Assembly (NCBI GenBank): GCA_036785705.1
Contig: JAWUZG010000036.1
Location: forward strand, 10,783,501 to 10,847,500
Origin: Acanthornis magna
Taxonomy: Eukaryota > Chordata > Aves > Passeriformes > Acanthizidae
Length of the DNA stretch: 64,000 nucleotides
Direction: 5' to 3'
The number at the start of each line of letters is the position of its first letter. Position 1 is the stretch's first letter. Both the position numbers and the translations under genes were made by a program. This document shows positions 20,691 through 33,800 of this stretch, one piece after another. The notes beneath the pieces are model-generated. The model was not told where the DNA came from and searched no databases. It saw only the letters and a program-made list of their open reading frames with translations.

Positions 20691-23600
20691 CTTGTGATGT
20701 CTATTTAAAATGTTTTTGATGTCTCCAATTGAACCTGTTACAAACTTCCCTATAAATAGAGGAGATTTGAAGTGTTCATACTTCTAAAAAATTGCTGTAC
20801 TAGGAATCTATCAAAAGGAATTTTTGAAATCAGCTGCAACTTTAGAGATTATGATTGATCTTTGATGGTACTTTTATATCCACTATCCTGTTTGAACTTT
20901 TAAAGTAAGTTCAGTAAGCGTTGCATATACAAAGTCTTTTTAATAAAAGCTGGGGTTTTTCCTTTCTATACAATATAGTTTTGGGAGTTGAAGAGCAAAG
21001 GATGGGTATAACTCAAGATGGTTCTGTATAAATGTATATTATATAACTCCTTTCTGCTGAAATTAATACTGTCATTATTCCAGAAGCATTCATGACTGGA
21101 GTAGAAGGCACTGGGTTTTGGTTAGGGAGGAGTTTTAGTCCGAACAATTAAGATTGTAGTTGTTTCTCTGTGATGTTCTTGAGAAGTGAAACTAAGCCAG
21201 TTAAACATGCACAAATGAAGTCAGAATAGTAGGGTGCCTCACACAGTATCAGCATATACTAATTACATAATTACAGTTCTGGATCTTTTATTGCTAGTTA
21301 CATGTTTATCTGCATTGAGGTTTCCTGTTGCTTAACAGGAGATGTGATGATAGCATCTCAGCCTTAACATGAAGTATATATTCTAAGCTAAATTTGTCTT
21401 AAATGGTATTAAATTATTAGTTTTAAAAGTGCACAGTGTTATATTTGAAACCTTTGGTTATGTGTCTTCGGCTATTGCTTTTTTCACTTGTATTTAACAC
21501 ATGATCAGTGAAACATATTACAAATGGGGAGAGGGTACACCTTTTTCCTGTGCTATGGGGAGTTTTGTCCCAGGTGTCACGAAGGTACAGTTGAGACAAC
21601 TCTCCCCACATAGACCTAAGTAATGGTGTGAGTGCTGTGCACCACAAGAAGGCATAAAACTATCTTGTGTTGCCCAGATTTGATTATATTATATATAGCA
21701 TATATTCTTGTTTCCGTTTTAACCAGCTCCCTATATGCTGGCTAACATTCATTTAAAGCATTGGTTCTGACCCACTTTCAGCGTAATCCACCATTTGGAT
21801 GAAGTTGCTATTTTTCTGCAACAGACAAAAACTGTTATTCTAATTAATCTTCTGTTGAATTTGGAATGCTCCATTGTGTAGTGGAGCCTGAAGTCCTCCA
21901 GGAACACCAAAAGTGCACCAAACTGGAATCTTAACAGGCCAGAATCTACTGCACCTCTTTGTATTCCAGTTCAGCTTAATACACTGATAATACTAAGAAG
22001 ACAGAATAAGAAAAGCTATTCACTGGAGTTTTTTTCTTCTGTCTTTTCCAAGTAAAGGGCAGCAAGTTCTTAATTTAATGATCTTCAAACTTTATCAGGT
22101 TATCAAAATGAAAAATCCACAGATACCTAATGCAGCACAGAGCTCGTTTTTTGAAATTTCATGGTCCATGGAAATGACTGACTAATGTTAGATACCTAAC
22201 ATTGTCTTTGGACACCTAGTTCATGAAATTGCTGTCTGTTAAATTACACTTCTTGTAACTAGAACCAGTTTCACATAAAGCACAGTTTCTCGTTTCTTTG
22301 TTTCTCCAGGAAAGATAATGGAAATACTTAAAAGCCGAATTTCACCAAAACATAGAAATATACCCTTCTATTTCTAAGGAAGAAGGCTTTTTTTGGTTGT
22401 TTCTTTGTTTTAAATGCGTAAGTTCGTTATGATTCTGTATGGTTCATGCCACCTTGAAGTCTTTAAGTTGTGTTTGAGCCCAGATCTTTTCCTTTGCTCA
22501 TTTTCCTTGGACTTGGATTTTTTGATCCTGTTCCATGAATGACTATGGTGACAGTGGGAAGAGTTGACTATAGTCTCTACAGTCTTCAAACCCTAGAAGC
22601 GGTACTGAGGGCATGAGCTTGGAGAGGATCAGTTGCAGCAGGAATATATCTTAGAGATCAGAAATTCTATTAGATACTAAACCTCTTTACACTTTCATTA
22701 ATTTAACAGATTATTACGACTCTAGACTGGAATTTAAGTTGTACAAGATGATCTGGCTGTCTTTAGTTAAGTACTTCAGCAGTGAATGTTTCATAGGTGA
22801 ATTCCAACTTCTATCTACTCTGCAATGTGTTGTGATAGGTAAAATTGCTCTTGAAACTTGAATACATCAAAACAAAAGGCACAAGTAAACTACCGTAATT
22901 GGTCATTTATGATGAATGAGATTAACTATTCATCTGAATGAGAATTAGGATGCTGAATGAGATTAGAAATTTGTTTTGGTGGTAGATGTAACTGTGCTGC
23001 AATCCAGGCTTTTAATGGGAGAAATACTTGAAACCTGTGAAAGTAACAAAATCATTACTTGGGAAAGGAAAAGTGTAAAGCCCACAAGTAAACAGAACAT
23101 TTTCTTTACTCAGTGGGTTTTGTTTGCATTTCAGGTGTCTTGCCACCTTGCATGGCAATAACAAAAGAGTTAAAGAACTACTAGACCGTTGCAGTATTGC
23201 AGAGTAATGTACCACAGATCTTATAGTTGCATTCTTTCACTGATCTGTGTAGAATTGAGTTGCTTTCTTTAAGTTTTGTGGCTTCCATTATTGTGGAAAG
23301 CCATGTGCAAAGAATGGCCCGAAGTACTTTATGCTTGGGCTTCTGTATTTTTACTGTGTGAAGTACTGGAGGCAGAACACTGCTGCTGGAGACAAAGTTC
23401 TTTCCCATTTCTAACAAACTGTTCCACAGAACCGCCAGTTTTCTGAAAAAGGCTTATTATCTGTCATTGCTGTCTCAGCCAGCACCTCATAATGAGTTTT
23501 GGATTATTCCTGTCAAGCCTTGGCGAAAGTTCCTTCTTCAAAGAAAGAAGCAGCATCATAATATCTTTCTTCCCATACGCCACTGCTTTTTATTCCCATC

Positions 23601-26600
23601 AACTCTACAAGGTATGTGGTATATAGGTTTGTGGTTTTTTTGGTGTCTCTTGTCCACTTGAAATTTTCATACATGAGTTTTGAAAGGTTGGCCACTCTAG
23701 TCCTGTAATTACTGTGTAAAACCAAGAATGTTTTGGTGAAATTTTAACTTCACTAATAAACTACAGTTTTCTTTATTTTACGATACATTTGCATTTCCAC
23801 CTTCCTGACAGCTGATACCAAGTGTGCATCTGGCAGGTACCAGGAATATTGGCATAATTCATAAATCCAATTAACTATTTTTAAATAATAAAAACCCTGC
23901 AATTCTTAAAATCATGATGTTATAATGGAATGTAAATAATGTCAGGAAACTAAAAGCACAGTTTCAGATTTCTAGCAGAGTATTCCTTAACTGTGCAGTC
24001 TGATGGATAATTTAAAACAAATCAGACTTAATGGATACTATGAAGTGGAAAAATTATTTACCCATATATGCAAAGTTTTGCTATGTGGTAGAAAAGGAGA
24101 AGCTAATTTGAACAATTACCAGCTTTTGCCTTAATACTTGCGTAGTTTGGTTTTACCCAATACAATTATCTGACTATGGTTACTGGGAAGGCAAATATAT
24201 TCTGTTACTCTGAAAACAAGAAAAGGTGCAAATAAACCTGAAATAACCTAAGAAAATTATTTTAGACAGTTATATAGTATGGTATGTCTGGTAAGGCAGC
24301 TTGCTTTGTTAAGTCCTTTGTCTCATTCCCACATTCTGAGACAGATTTACATTTGGTTGGTACTTGATTAATGCTAGAGTATATCACCAATTTCACAAGA
24401 TTGTGCTTACAGCAGCTTTTCAAAAAAAAAGGGCAAGGGGGACTCCCTTATAATTTTAGGGCTCCAAATAGTTTTGGATTGGTATTATAATTTTTATTTC
24501 AGTGGATGTAAAATACTGATTCTTCACATCCACATTCATCATGAGAGAAAGTAGAAAGGTCCCTGGCATGAATGCCTTGTGCATAGAAAAGGTGAATTAA
24601 CACCTTTTAGGACAGGGTGATGAGAAGAAGTACAACAATCAGACAGTAGTCTTAAAGTAATTGAAATGTTAAATTGTATAACTATTGCTTGTGGCCTAAA
24701 CATTTTTCTTAAAACTCTCATCTGAGTAACACGTGACACGTTTTGGTTTTTTTGTTTATTGGGTTTTCCTTCATTCCTCCCCACATCTCAAAAATCTCTA
24801 AAAATAACACTGAACAGATACTATATAAAAATGATGTGACAATTTGCCTGTTTTAGATACTGCTTATTTTCACATTCTTCATAGGAGTTGGTGATTATGG
24901 GGACAGGGTGATTCAAGTACTTCATTTGGATTTAGAGAGGGCTTTCAAAAAGTTCTCTTACAAAGTTACAGAGAAAGGCAATAGCAGTAAGTATTTTTCA
25001 TTTGAGGAGTAAATCTCTAGTGTGGTGTAGACAGAATTGAGGATTAGTATGGGTGGCCTCTAAAATCAGAAGTCATGCTGGGGACATTTTATAGTTATTC
25101 ACTGGTTTTTAAACAGGCATGTCAACAAACTCATGAGAATGAAACTTAAATTTCACACAGCAGATTTTGAAATTCATTGGCAATTCTTTTCTACCAAAAC
25201 TAGCTTTACACTAGATTCAGCACAAGAAATCATACAATAAATGTTTGCATTAAATATAAAATAGTATCCCTGTTTTTATGTTCTTTCTTTGTCAGTCGCT
25301 GTCAGTCTCTGCCAAAGCTGGGTTTGTTCAGGTGGATATCCTGATATGGCACAGAATGGCTGTTCTTTGTACTGTTTGCCAGTATGGTGTTCCAACATTG
25401 TATACTATTGTGTTTTGTCATTGTTTTTAATGATTAAATACATCCTTTATAGTGAAGAAGTGACTGCAAAGTTTCCACTTCGAAGCTGAAGGAGATTTAC
25501 TGCTGACCATCATGATCTGCAGTGATCATCAGGTTTTTTAAAGCAGGTTATCATACTCAGATACCTACCTGTGACTAAACTCCACTGATTCAAGATTATT
25601 GTCTAAGACTTCAGAAATATTTTAATGAAGATACATGTACAGTTTACCTCCTAAAACATTCTAGTAAAACAGTGGCTAGTCTTGATAAATAGCTACAATT
25701 ATTAAAAATATATCACTGACAAGAAGTGAAGAAAACTGTTTATTCTGGTACTGTGCCTATAAATACTAGGAGATATTTTAATTTCTCTGTTATTAGGTAG
25801 AGAAAATTCTTATCATGTCTATCAAGTAAAGCAGTTGTCTTTTGGCATGCCTTGGTTGTCTGTTACAGGAATATGTATGCAAAGTTGTAGTCAGTCTACT
25901 GAGATGATTTCTATAATTGAATGCAAGCTTGTCATTGCTGCCTTCTTCCTTAACCAGCTAAGGGAAGTCAAACATCAAACTGAGAAGTACTGTAAATTTA
26001 AAACCAGGACACACAGCTTATTACAAACAGTTCCTAATAAATTCAGGGCTTATTATAGCACCTTTTTTGATCAGTTCTTGGATGCTTCATTCTTTTTGTT
26101 TACATGATCCAGTGTTGCCAAATAGGTGTTTTGTCAAAATTACAATCTGCTTATAAATGAAATTTACTTTTGCTTTCTTACCCTTTCCCCCACCTGACCA
26201 CTTTTATTGCTTCACTTGGGATGTCTGCACAGGGCTTATGAAAATATTTTGGAGTAATACACGTGACTGGGGAAATGCTGGAGTTACAGTGCCCTTTACA
26301 TTGCAGACTGTCTTATTTATCTGTTGCATAGGTCATTCAGGTTTTGGCTTTCTGGTGGTGCATTTTTTGTATTTCTAGTTTATTATTGGGATATGATAGC
26401 AAACTTTATTTACCAGTCAACACCCCGAACTATAGCCTTCAGACATGTAAAATACTTAATTTCTAGAACAGACATAAAATCCCATAACAATCGAAGGAGC
26501 TTCACAGAAACATTATGAAATAAACTACTAAATTATGGGGGAAGGGCTGTATTCATTTCCAATTTCTAATCTTTAGTTTGCAACTGCTCTTTGCAGTAAT

Positions 26601-29600
26601 GCATAAAACAGAACTTTGGAGTAACAGATATGTTTGCCTCAACCCAGAGTACTGAACCACAGACTGAGAATGCGCAGTAACTAGATTCCACAGGCTGCAC
26701 TTGCACAGGTGTAACTATGTAAGTAGAATGATTTTAGCAAAATTACTTAACTAGACTATTAAAAAGCAAAACCTGCCACTGTTAATATAATCCAACTTTT
26801 AAAAATAACAGTTAATTGGAAGCAACTTTGCTGCAGCCCGTCACTGTAACTTGGAGTAAAATTGCAAATCCAGAATATTACAGTGGCTGTTTTAAAATGA
26901 AGTGCTGTGAGAATTGCCCACCTATCCACAATATGTGGATATTCGCACTTAAACTGGGTTCCTTTAGTAGCTGGTGGGCTTTTATTAATTTAGCTAGTGC
27001 AGAAATCGGAAGGGGTGAGATGCACGGAGCTTTAGAAATACCTTCATGTCTTTTGCTGTGGGTATGATGTGAATGAATGCTAAAGGTGCATGTCTCAAAA
27101 GAGAGACTAAATTTATTTGGGGAAAGAAAAAACCAACCTTAAGGGTTTTTGAACACATAGCAGCCACGTTCAGCATAAAATTCCCTAAAGCACAAATGGC
27201 TGAAGGCTGTCAGAGTAAGCAAAGGAACACGACTCAGCAGGCATCCCTGCAAAGCTAGACGGCTGTCTACATTTGCTTCCCTTCAGAAACAGGACCTGGG
27301 CTAGACGGAGCCACCATAACCACCTTTATTCTTACAACCACTTACATGACTGTAAACAGACCAGTTAAATGACTGCCATCTCCACTGTAAACACCTGAAG
27401 TTCAATCATCAATACCACTCTTCATGTCTGAGAGTTAATTAATGTCTGATGAATTAAATACCATCTGAGTGATGATGAAACTGTTGGATTTATATCTCTG
27501 TATCTGAAGCTCCTTGCTTTGCAGAGCTTAAGGTTGAATTACATACATGTTTTTATTTTGTTGAATTGTCTCAAGTTCCTTCAGTTTTTTATCCTGCCTG
27601 CTTTAAAAATGACGGCTGAAGCATCCTCTGCTGTTACAAAGAATGGCTAATTTTTTTTATTTTTTTTCCTCCAGGCTAGTAGTTTGGTTCAGTGTCAAAT
27701 CCTGCCTAGGTCGCAAAATTCCGTATGCTTTCTGAAAGAGGTATAGATGCTACCGGTGGGTACAACAGAGGTCTGGAGAAAGTTTAGTTTTCTCAGTTCT
27801 CTTTATGTGACCTCGAAAATAGCATCTTCACACCAGTGCCTATCATTGGATTTCAGACTGATTAATGAGAAATGAGAGAGAAATTGCAGGCCCGGTATTT
27901 GAAATTAAGCCTGTATTTTCCTGAAGAAAGGCAGAAGACCAAATGGAAGATAATACAGGTATTCTATTTCAGGAAGGGCAGATGACTTACTTTACAACCT
28001 GAAATTATTTGAAAGAAAAAGCTGAGATAATTTTTAGATCCACCCATGCCTGCTTTTTATGCACTGGAAAGCAGGTTATGAGGAAAAGCGGGAAACAAAT
28101 ACAACTTCTTTTGCTGATTTTTGCATGTTAGAACAGGGTAGAAAATAATCAGCACCTGGCTCCACCACCCACCAATCACAGAATGCACCTTAGGAAATTG
28201 TCTCAATACCAGGTTTCACTTCTTGCCTCCTTTTCCCACACTACATGATGGCTTATCTTCAAAGCATTCCCATTTCACTATCTTCAGACAATTCTGTTTT
28301 GCAGGTGGAAAGCAGCTTTTTGTTTTTCCTCAGCTTTGATCATTACCATATGGTCTTTCATACGCGCTCAGGGTCTCTTTCCAGGATCACAATTTATTTT
28401 TCTCTCACTGGACCATTTCTCTGACCAGTTCTCTATACAAAAAAAACTGCTTAAACACAAAGTGATGTGGTTCTTGGAAGTATTTTGGGTTCCAGACAGC
28501 AACAGTTGTATGGTGCCAGGGACATAGATCCATGGCCTGGCCTGGGGATGGATGTTATCAGGTAGGAGGTCTTACCTCAGAGGAATGTTAACGTAAGACA
28601 CAAATATCCATAATAGAAAACAAGTGGTGTGACAGAAACAAAAATCCAGTTCTTATTGGCGCCTCTTGGGCCTTTTATTCTTTTCCATAGGCATTGCCTG
28701 AAAGATTCACAGTCAGTCTTTGAGTGATGTGGTTGTGCATGCTCCATTCTGGTGCTGTTTTCTGGAGTTTGGAATTTCTTTTTTGGCCAGTAGTCTCAGC
28801 ATCCCACATCAGTGCACTGAAATGACCTTCACCATCTCCTGAAGGCATAAAATGGCAGAGTGTAGCCAACTGTCTCATCTGTGCTTAGAATTGCTAGTTG
28901 TGTCTAGGTGCTTAATTCTTTTTATCTGTGGCATATCACTAATCTGGTAGCAGGCTAACTCAAAAAGGTTTTATTTTTTGGCTTCATTTTTTTTAACCTA
29001 TTACAGCCCTGCTGTTTGAGTTGTCAGCAACATAAAAAGTTCTCTGATTCTTGGCAGCTTGGAAATATTCTGTAAAAAATTAGGTAATACTGGGAAATGT
29101 TGAGTTGTTGAAATCATTGTGATTTGTGGAAAAATTTTGGCTAAAGTAAACACTAGTTTTGAAATATTTTTCAGCCTGGGAATGATTTCAGATCAAAACC
29201 ACTGAACTTGCATGAGAGTAGCCAGTAGCAGGAAAGTACAACATCTGGGAAGGTGCAGTTAAGGGTGTGGCACATGCTGCTGCTACAACCCGGGTGAATT
29301 ATCTGTTAGGCTAAGGAATTCCTCTTTTTTGCTGATGTCAATGATACCCAGTTATTTGCACAAAATAGGACTATTCTAGAGAAGTGACTGAAGCAAGGAC
29401 TCTAGATGCTGATAGGATACTTGTCTTGTGTAGGAATGACCCAAGCCTGATTTGAAGCCAGACTTCAGTCTGGATCTTACGTCTCCTAAGAGGCTGCTGT
29501 GACTGTTACTTGCTGTAGTTTATTTCTCTCTTGCTCTTCTTCTGCTTTTCTTTGCAAGGAACTTCAAAAGCTCCAGGTTTTATTTCCAGGCAAGGTCCTC

Positions 29601-30420
29601 AGGGATAATATTTCCCCACCCACTTCTAATTAATTTAGAGTATCTTCTTTGCCAGATCACAGACAGAATATGCTGCCTTACAGTTCTCTGCCAAATTCTG
29701 GCTTAGAATGAAAAAGAAATCCAATTTCTAATGCCATTTTGCTGAACAGAATCTGCAAACTTTGGCTTCTAGAGCATCAATAGGAATCAGTAAAACTTGC
29801 TTCAATTTTAGAGAAGTCCCTGGGCAATAATATCCTGAATCTGAGAATACTTAGTCATGTGACATTGGGTGCATCCATTTCTCTTGAAGCCAGATTTTGC
29901 CTTTGTTACGTGCAAGAGTTTCTGGCCTGGCATCCTGGTTCAGAGACTAAAACATTCTAGCATATCAGGTGGAGCAATCCTGTTGCAGTATATATAAGGC
30001 TGTTCTCACAACCTTCACCTGCAGTGATGCTGATAAAAAGATTTGCAATCTTATATTCATCCAAATAAGCTCTCCTGCTGTTTCCCTGAGACCTGGGGAG
30101 TCTGAGCAAGTTTCAAGGTTTCTTTATGCTTAATTTAGCAGCAATTAATCCAGCTTCTTATAGTCTCAAAAAAATTACTGTGTGTGCACTCTGCAGTTAT
30201 TGAGCCCTTCATTCTTAGTATCATAGGTGAAATGAACAAGGACTGTTTTTTTATTCCTTTTATTTTTTAACTATCTTTGTGTGAATATAGGATTCTTTAT
30301 GAGCATTTTAATTCTTCTTAAAAACCAATAGAAGTCCACCTTACCTTAATTCCAGAGCAAAATTTCTCTTTAAAATAATTGTGGCTTTCCATGTCCATAA
30401 CTTCATTACTATAAAAAAAT
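20691..30420. other. Intergenic region downstream of NDUFS4, no gene recognised
   Basis: This is AT-rich, mostly unique-looking sequence. The six reading frames give only short ORFs (under 95 codons) without domain signatures, signal peptides in good context or splice structure. No transposon was identified. A block at about 27340-27500, rich in TAAT-type homeodomain-like words, is listed among the candidates for conserved non-coding sequence. A distal AATAAA at 20942-20947 may belong to a longer NDUFS4 transcript. Confidence 0.6.
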
Positions 30421-30423
30421 CTT

Positions 30424-30801
30424 CATCTCTACTATGAGGACAGGCAAAGAGAGTTGGGGCTGCACAGTCTGGAGAAGAGAAGGCTTTGGAGTGACTTTAG
30501 AACAGCATTTCAGTACCTGAAGGGGGCCTACAGGAAAACTGGTGAGCAACTTTTCACAAGGACATTAAATGGTAGGACAAAAGGGAATGGCTTCAAACAG
30601 ACAAAGAATCGGCTTAGATTGGATATTAGGAAGAAATTCTTTACTGTGAGGGTTGCCCAGAGAGGCTGTGGATGTCCCATTCCTGGTTAAATACCAGGCT
30701 GCATGGGGCTTTGATCAGTCTGGTCTAGTGAAAGGTGTACTGGCAGGGTTGGAACTAGATGATCTTTAAGATCCCTTCCAACTTAAACAGTGCTATGGTT
30801 A
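30424..30801 (+). mobile_element. CR1 LINE 3' end (reverse-transcriptase C-terminus plus 3' UTR)
   Basis: The sequence follows the bird CR1 3' region in order: ctatgaggacaggcaaagag, ttggggctgcacagtctgga, the FQYLKGAY segment, RTKGNGFK, RLDIRKKFFTVRV, then ttgcccagagaggctgtgga, tggtctagtgaaaggtgt and ttggaactagatgatcttta, ending cttccaacttaaacagtgctatgg. A 78-codon open frame (30454-30690) is the tail of the ORF2 reverse transcriptase. It is broken where about 20 bases normally present between the FFTVRV segment and the ttgcccagag segment are missing. The copy is 5'-truncated, frame-broken and inert. The end near 30801 matches the usual CR1 terminus although the octamer repeats are degraded. 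Confidence 0.93.
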
Positions 30802-33800
30802 GAACACTTTGCAGTTATTTGGATCTTATTAAAACATCCCCAACCCTGACTGAGGTGACTGGCTTTGTTGAAAGAGAGAAAGAACAAACCATTTTGCAAG
30901 CAGTACTGCAGATTTTCTCCCAAAATGAACCCATATGGATCGCTAACTCAAATGCTCTACGTTAACAGATAGCTAAATGAGAACCTTCTCCCCAGTCAGA
31001 TAAAGATTTACTTCATAAAAGCTTCTGCAACTTCTTTTGGAAATATTCCCATCTTTGGAGTATGCGCTATGCCACCTGTTTATGTATTTATGAAACGCTG
31101 CTCCCTGCGGGACAAGTCTGGGTTGTATGCTTATTTTGATGAAGTGCTACTTTAATCTTCAGACACTAAGTAATTACCTCCTGCCAATGATGTTATGTCC
31201 AAAAGTAAAATATATTATACCTTTTCTCTCTCATTTCAATTTCCACAAATTAACTGTTCATTGTATTGTATACATGTAAGCAGTACTCTGCTAGTACAAA
31301 GCTTTTAACAGATTTATAAGTGAAGGATATATCTGGGACTCCATTGAAGACTATCTGACATCTCAGGATGGAATATTCTGACTGTGCATTTATGGCATAA
31401 GGGCAACAGGTGAAGAGTCACTGCACAAATTGGTGTTATGAAACAGTAATCATCAGAGGAGCAACAGTGGAGTCTCCTTTGAGTGAGTGTTTATGTGTTT
31501 CGCTCTTGGTACCTTGCAGACGCTAATCCAGTGATAGCAAGAGATGCTTAGCATCCAGTTAAATAAAGATTGAAATGCTGCTTAATCAAATAAGCTTATG
31601 TTCAAATGTTTCCCTAAGGGTGTCCAACTGGTTTGATGTCTGCATACTGTTAGCCAGCTCTTGATATTCTCTCTGCTCTCTATTCTATCCCATCCCATTT
31701 TATCCACAGCTTAGCTTTAATTCCAAGTAGATGCTACTCACTCAATAATAACTAAGGATACACGACTTCTTTTCAGGGATCTTCTGCTCAGTGAATGGAT
31801 ATCATATTAGCTCCAGCAGGGTGGTTCAGAGTCATTTCCCGAGACTGATCCTTTCTTGAATAAGAGTTCTGGTCAGTCAGTACGTTTAACAGAAAATTCG
31901 TAATATATTGCAAAGCATTTTTAGCTCTGGAATTTCTTATGTTCAAGGGAAAACAGGGTTTCCCACTGCTGTGTGCGTGGCAGCATCATCAAGGTGCTGA
32001 TGAACACATAGAATGAGCTGGGTTAGTAGAAATTACTGTTCTTCCTCCAAAAAATATCTCGCTCATCATAAATCTAATTGTAGAACTAAAGGTTGACTTT
32101 ACACATCTGGAAGCAATAAAAGAAGTGGTCTGTACTCTCCAAGTGTCAAGACTGAGGATAAGAGGTGGTGAATGACATCTTAGAAAGCTAAGCAGGGTCC
32201 CTACTGCACATTGTCCAATCTATTACATTGCTTTCGGAATGGTACCAAAAAGTATCAATGATAAGTAAGTTGCGGAGATGTTTTTTATGCCATCTGGCAT
32301 AGAAGGCTATGACTCTGACCTCACATCTTCAACATTCTCCAGCGACCAAATCTGGATATGTTGCCAACATGCCTACATGCTGGAGTTAGAATGGAAACCT
32401 AGATGAAGTGATTATTACAAACCTGCATCCCCAGAAGCTAGAACTTACTCTTCTAGCTGATTAATGGGTGAAAGAGTTTAGGAGAATTTAGTACAAGAGA
32501 ATTAGGAGGGCCTATGTTAAAAAAAAATCAAAACACATCTCCTCTGCAAACCATACGTTCTCAGAATGTTCAGGTAAAGGACATATGGAGGAGTTCCCTA
32601 TGTTTAATGTTCCTTCGGGCATCAGACATTTTCCAACCCCTCACAGTCACAGAGGTTCAACAATTCTTTGGTGAACTTAAATAATAAGAAACATAGGTCT
32701 TGAGGGACCTGAAATCAATCATAGCCAGCCATGGATAAATATTCTGTTGTCTACAAAAATATCTGCTCTGACTGCAGATTCAATATAAAGACAAAAAACA
32801 AACCCCAAAAAACAAAAAAAAACCAACAATAAACCAAAACAAATGAACCAACCAAAAAAAAAAAAAAAAAACCAATACAAAAAAACCACCCCAACCATCA
32901 TGGAGGAAAAATGTGAGAGTAAAATTGGAAAAATTAAATGTTGCCAGTGTCCCAACAATGGCATTAGCAATAGGACATTTTTGAAGAGAAACTGCCTAGT
33001 GGATCCTAGAAAGTGAGCACTGCCTAACCCCATGTATAAAGACAGAAAACAGACAAGACTCTTTATTCCATTACGAAAACAGAACAGGAACCTCTGTGAC
33101 TGCAGATGTGACAATCAAGGGCCTCTTAAATTGAGCAGAAGCAGGTAAGGGTTTTTCCAGTATCATGAAAATAGTGATAAATTCTGCCCCAATATCCCAT
33201 CACTTTCTGTGGCCATTTTCTGATGCTTCAAAAGAAAGTAACCCTGTCTCCCTTCATTCCCCAAAAGCCGAATTATACACTGAAGGCAAATGTAAATCTG
33301 GCCCCTGCAGGTAAACAGCTGGCAGCATTAAAGTATTTAAAACATGGTGCAAGATGTATGGAAATGCAGTCTCCTTTCAAGGCTCTGTTACAGATACGAG
33401 AAGTTAACCACCCAAAGATACAAATCACAAGTTTTAACTTTAAACAACAGGATCACTTCTATCCTGTCATCAAGTCCCACTTACACACTCGTGAGTTGCT
33501 AGCATGAAACATTCCTTGTGGACATTATTTCAAATACCATTCCAGAATGGCTTATCTTCAAAATTCTATTCTGCTTTCCAGACTAGTTTTATTTATAACC
33601 AGTGTATACACCTTTCCACTTAGGTGCTTTAACCAATACTCCCCCTCTGGCAAGGGCTTTCTGAATTAAAATACCTAATCAGATTCCTTTCTAGGCTTTG
33701 ATTACAAACTAAACACATCAAACTCTTTCTTTAATCTCTTCTCAGGCCAATGGCTTGTCATTTGCCAAATCATTTTGGTAGCCATTGCTTTAATTTCTTT

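Noticed and set aside
32640..32681. A short frame reading LTVTEVQQFFGEL that resembles a motif in retroelement reverse transcriptases
   Set aside because: The similarity covers about a dozen residues only. The frame stops immediately after, no further polymerase motifs appear in either direction in any frame, and no LTRs were seen. Probably chance.
32719..33114. 131-codon minus-strand frame with poly-Phe/Trp stretches
   Set aside because: Generated by the A-rich low-complexity tract at 32790-32886.
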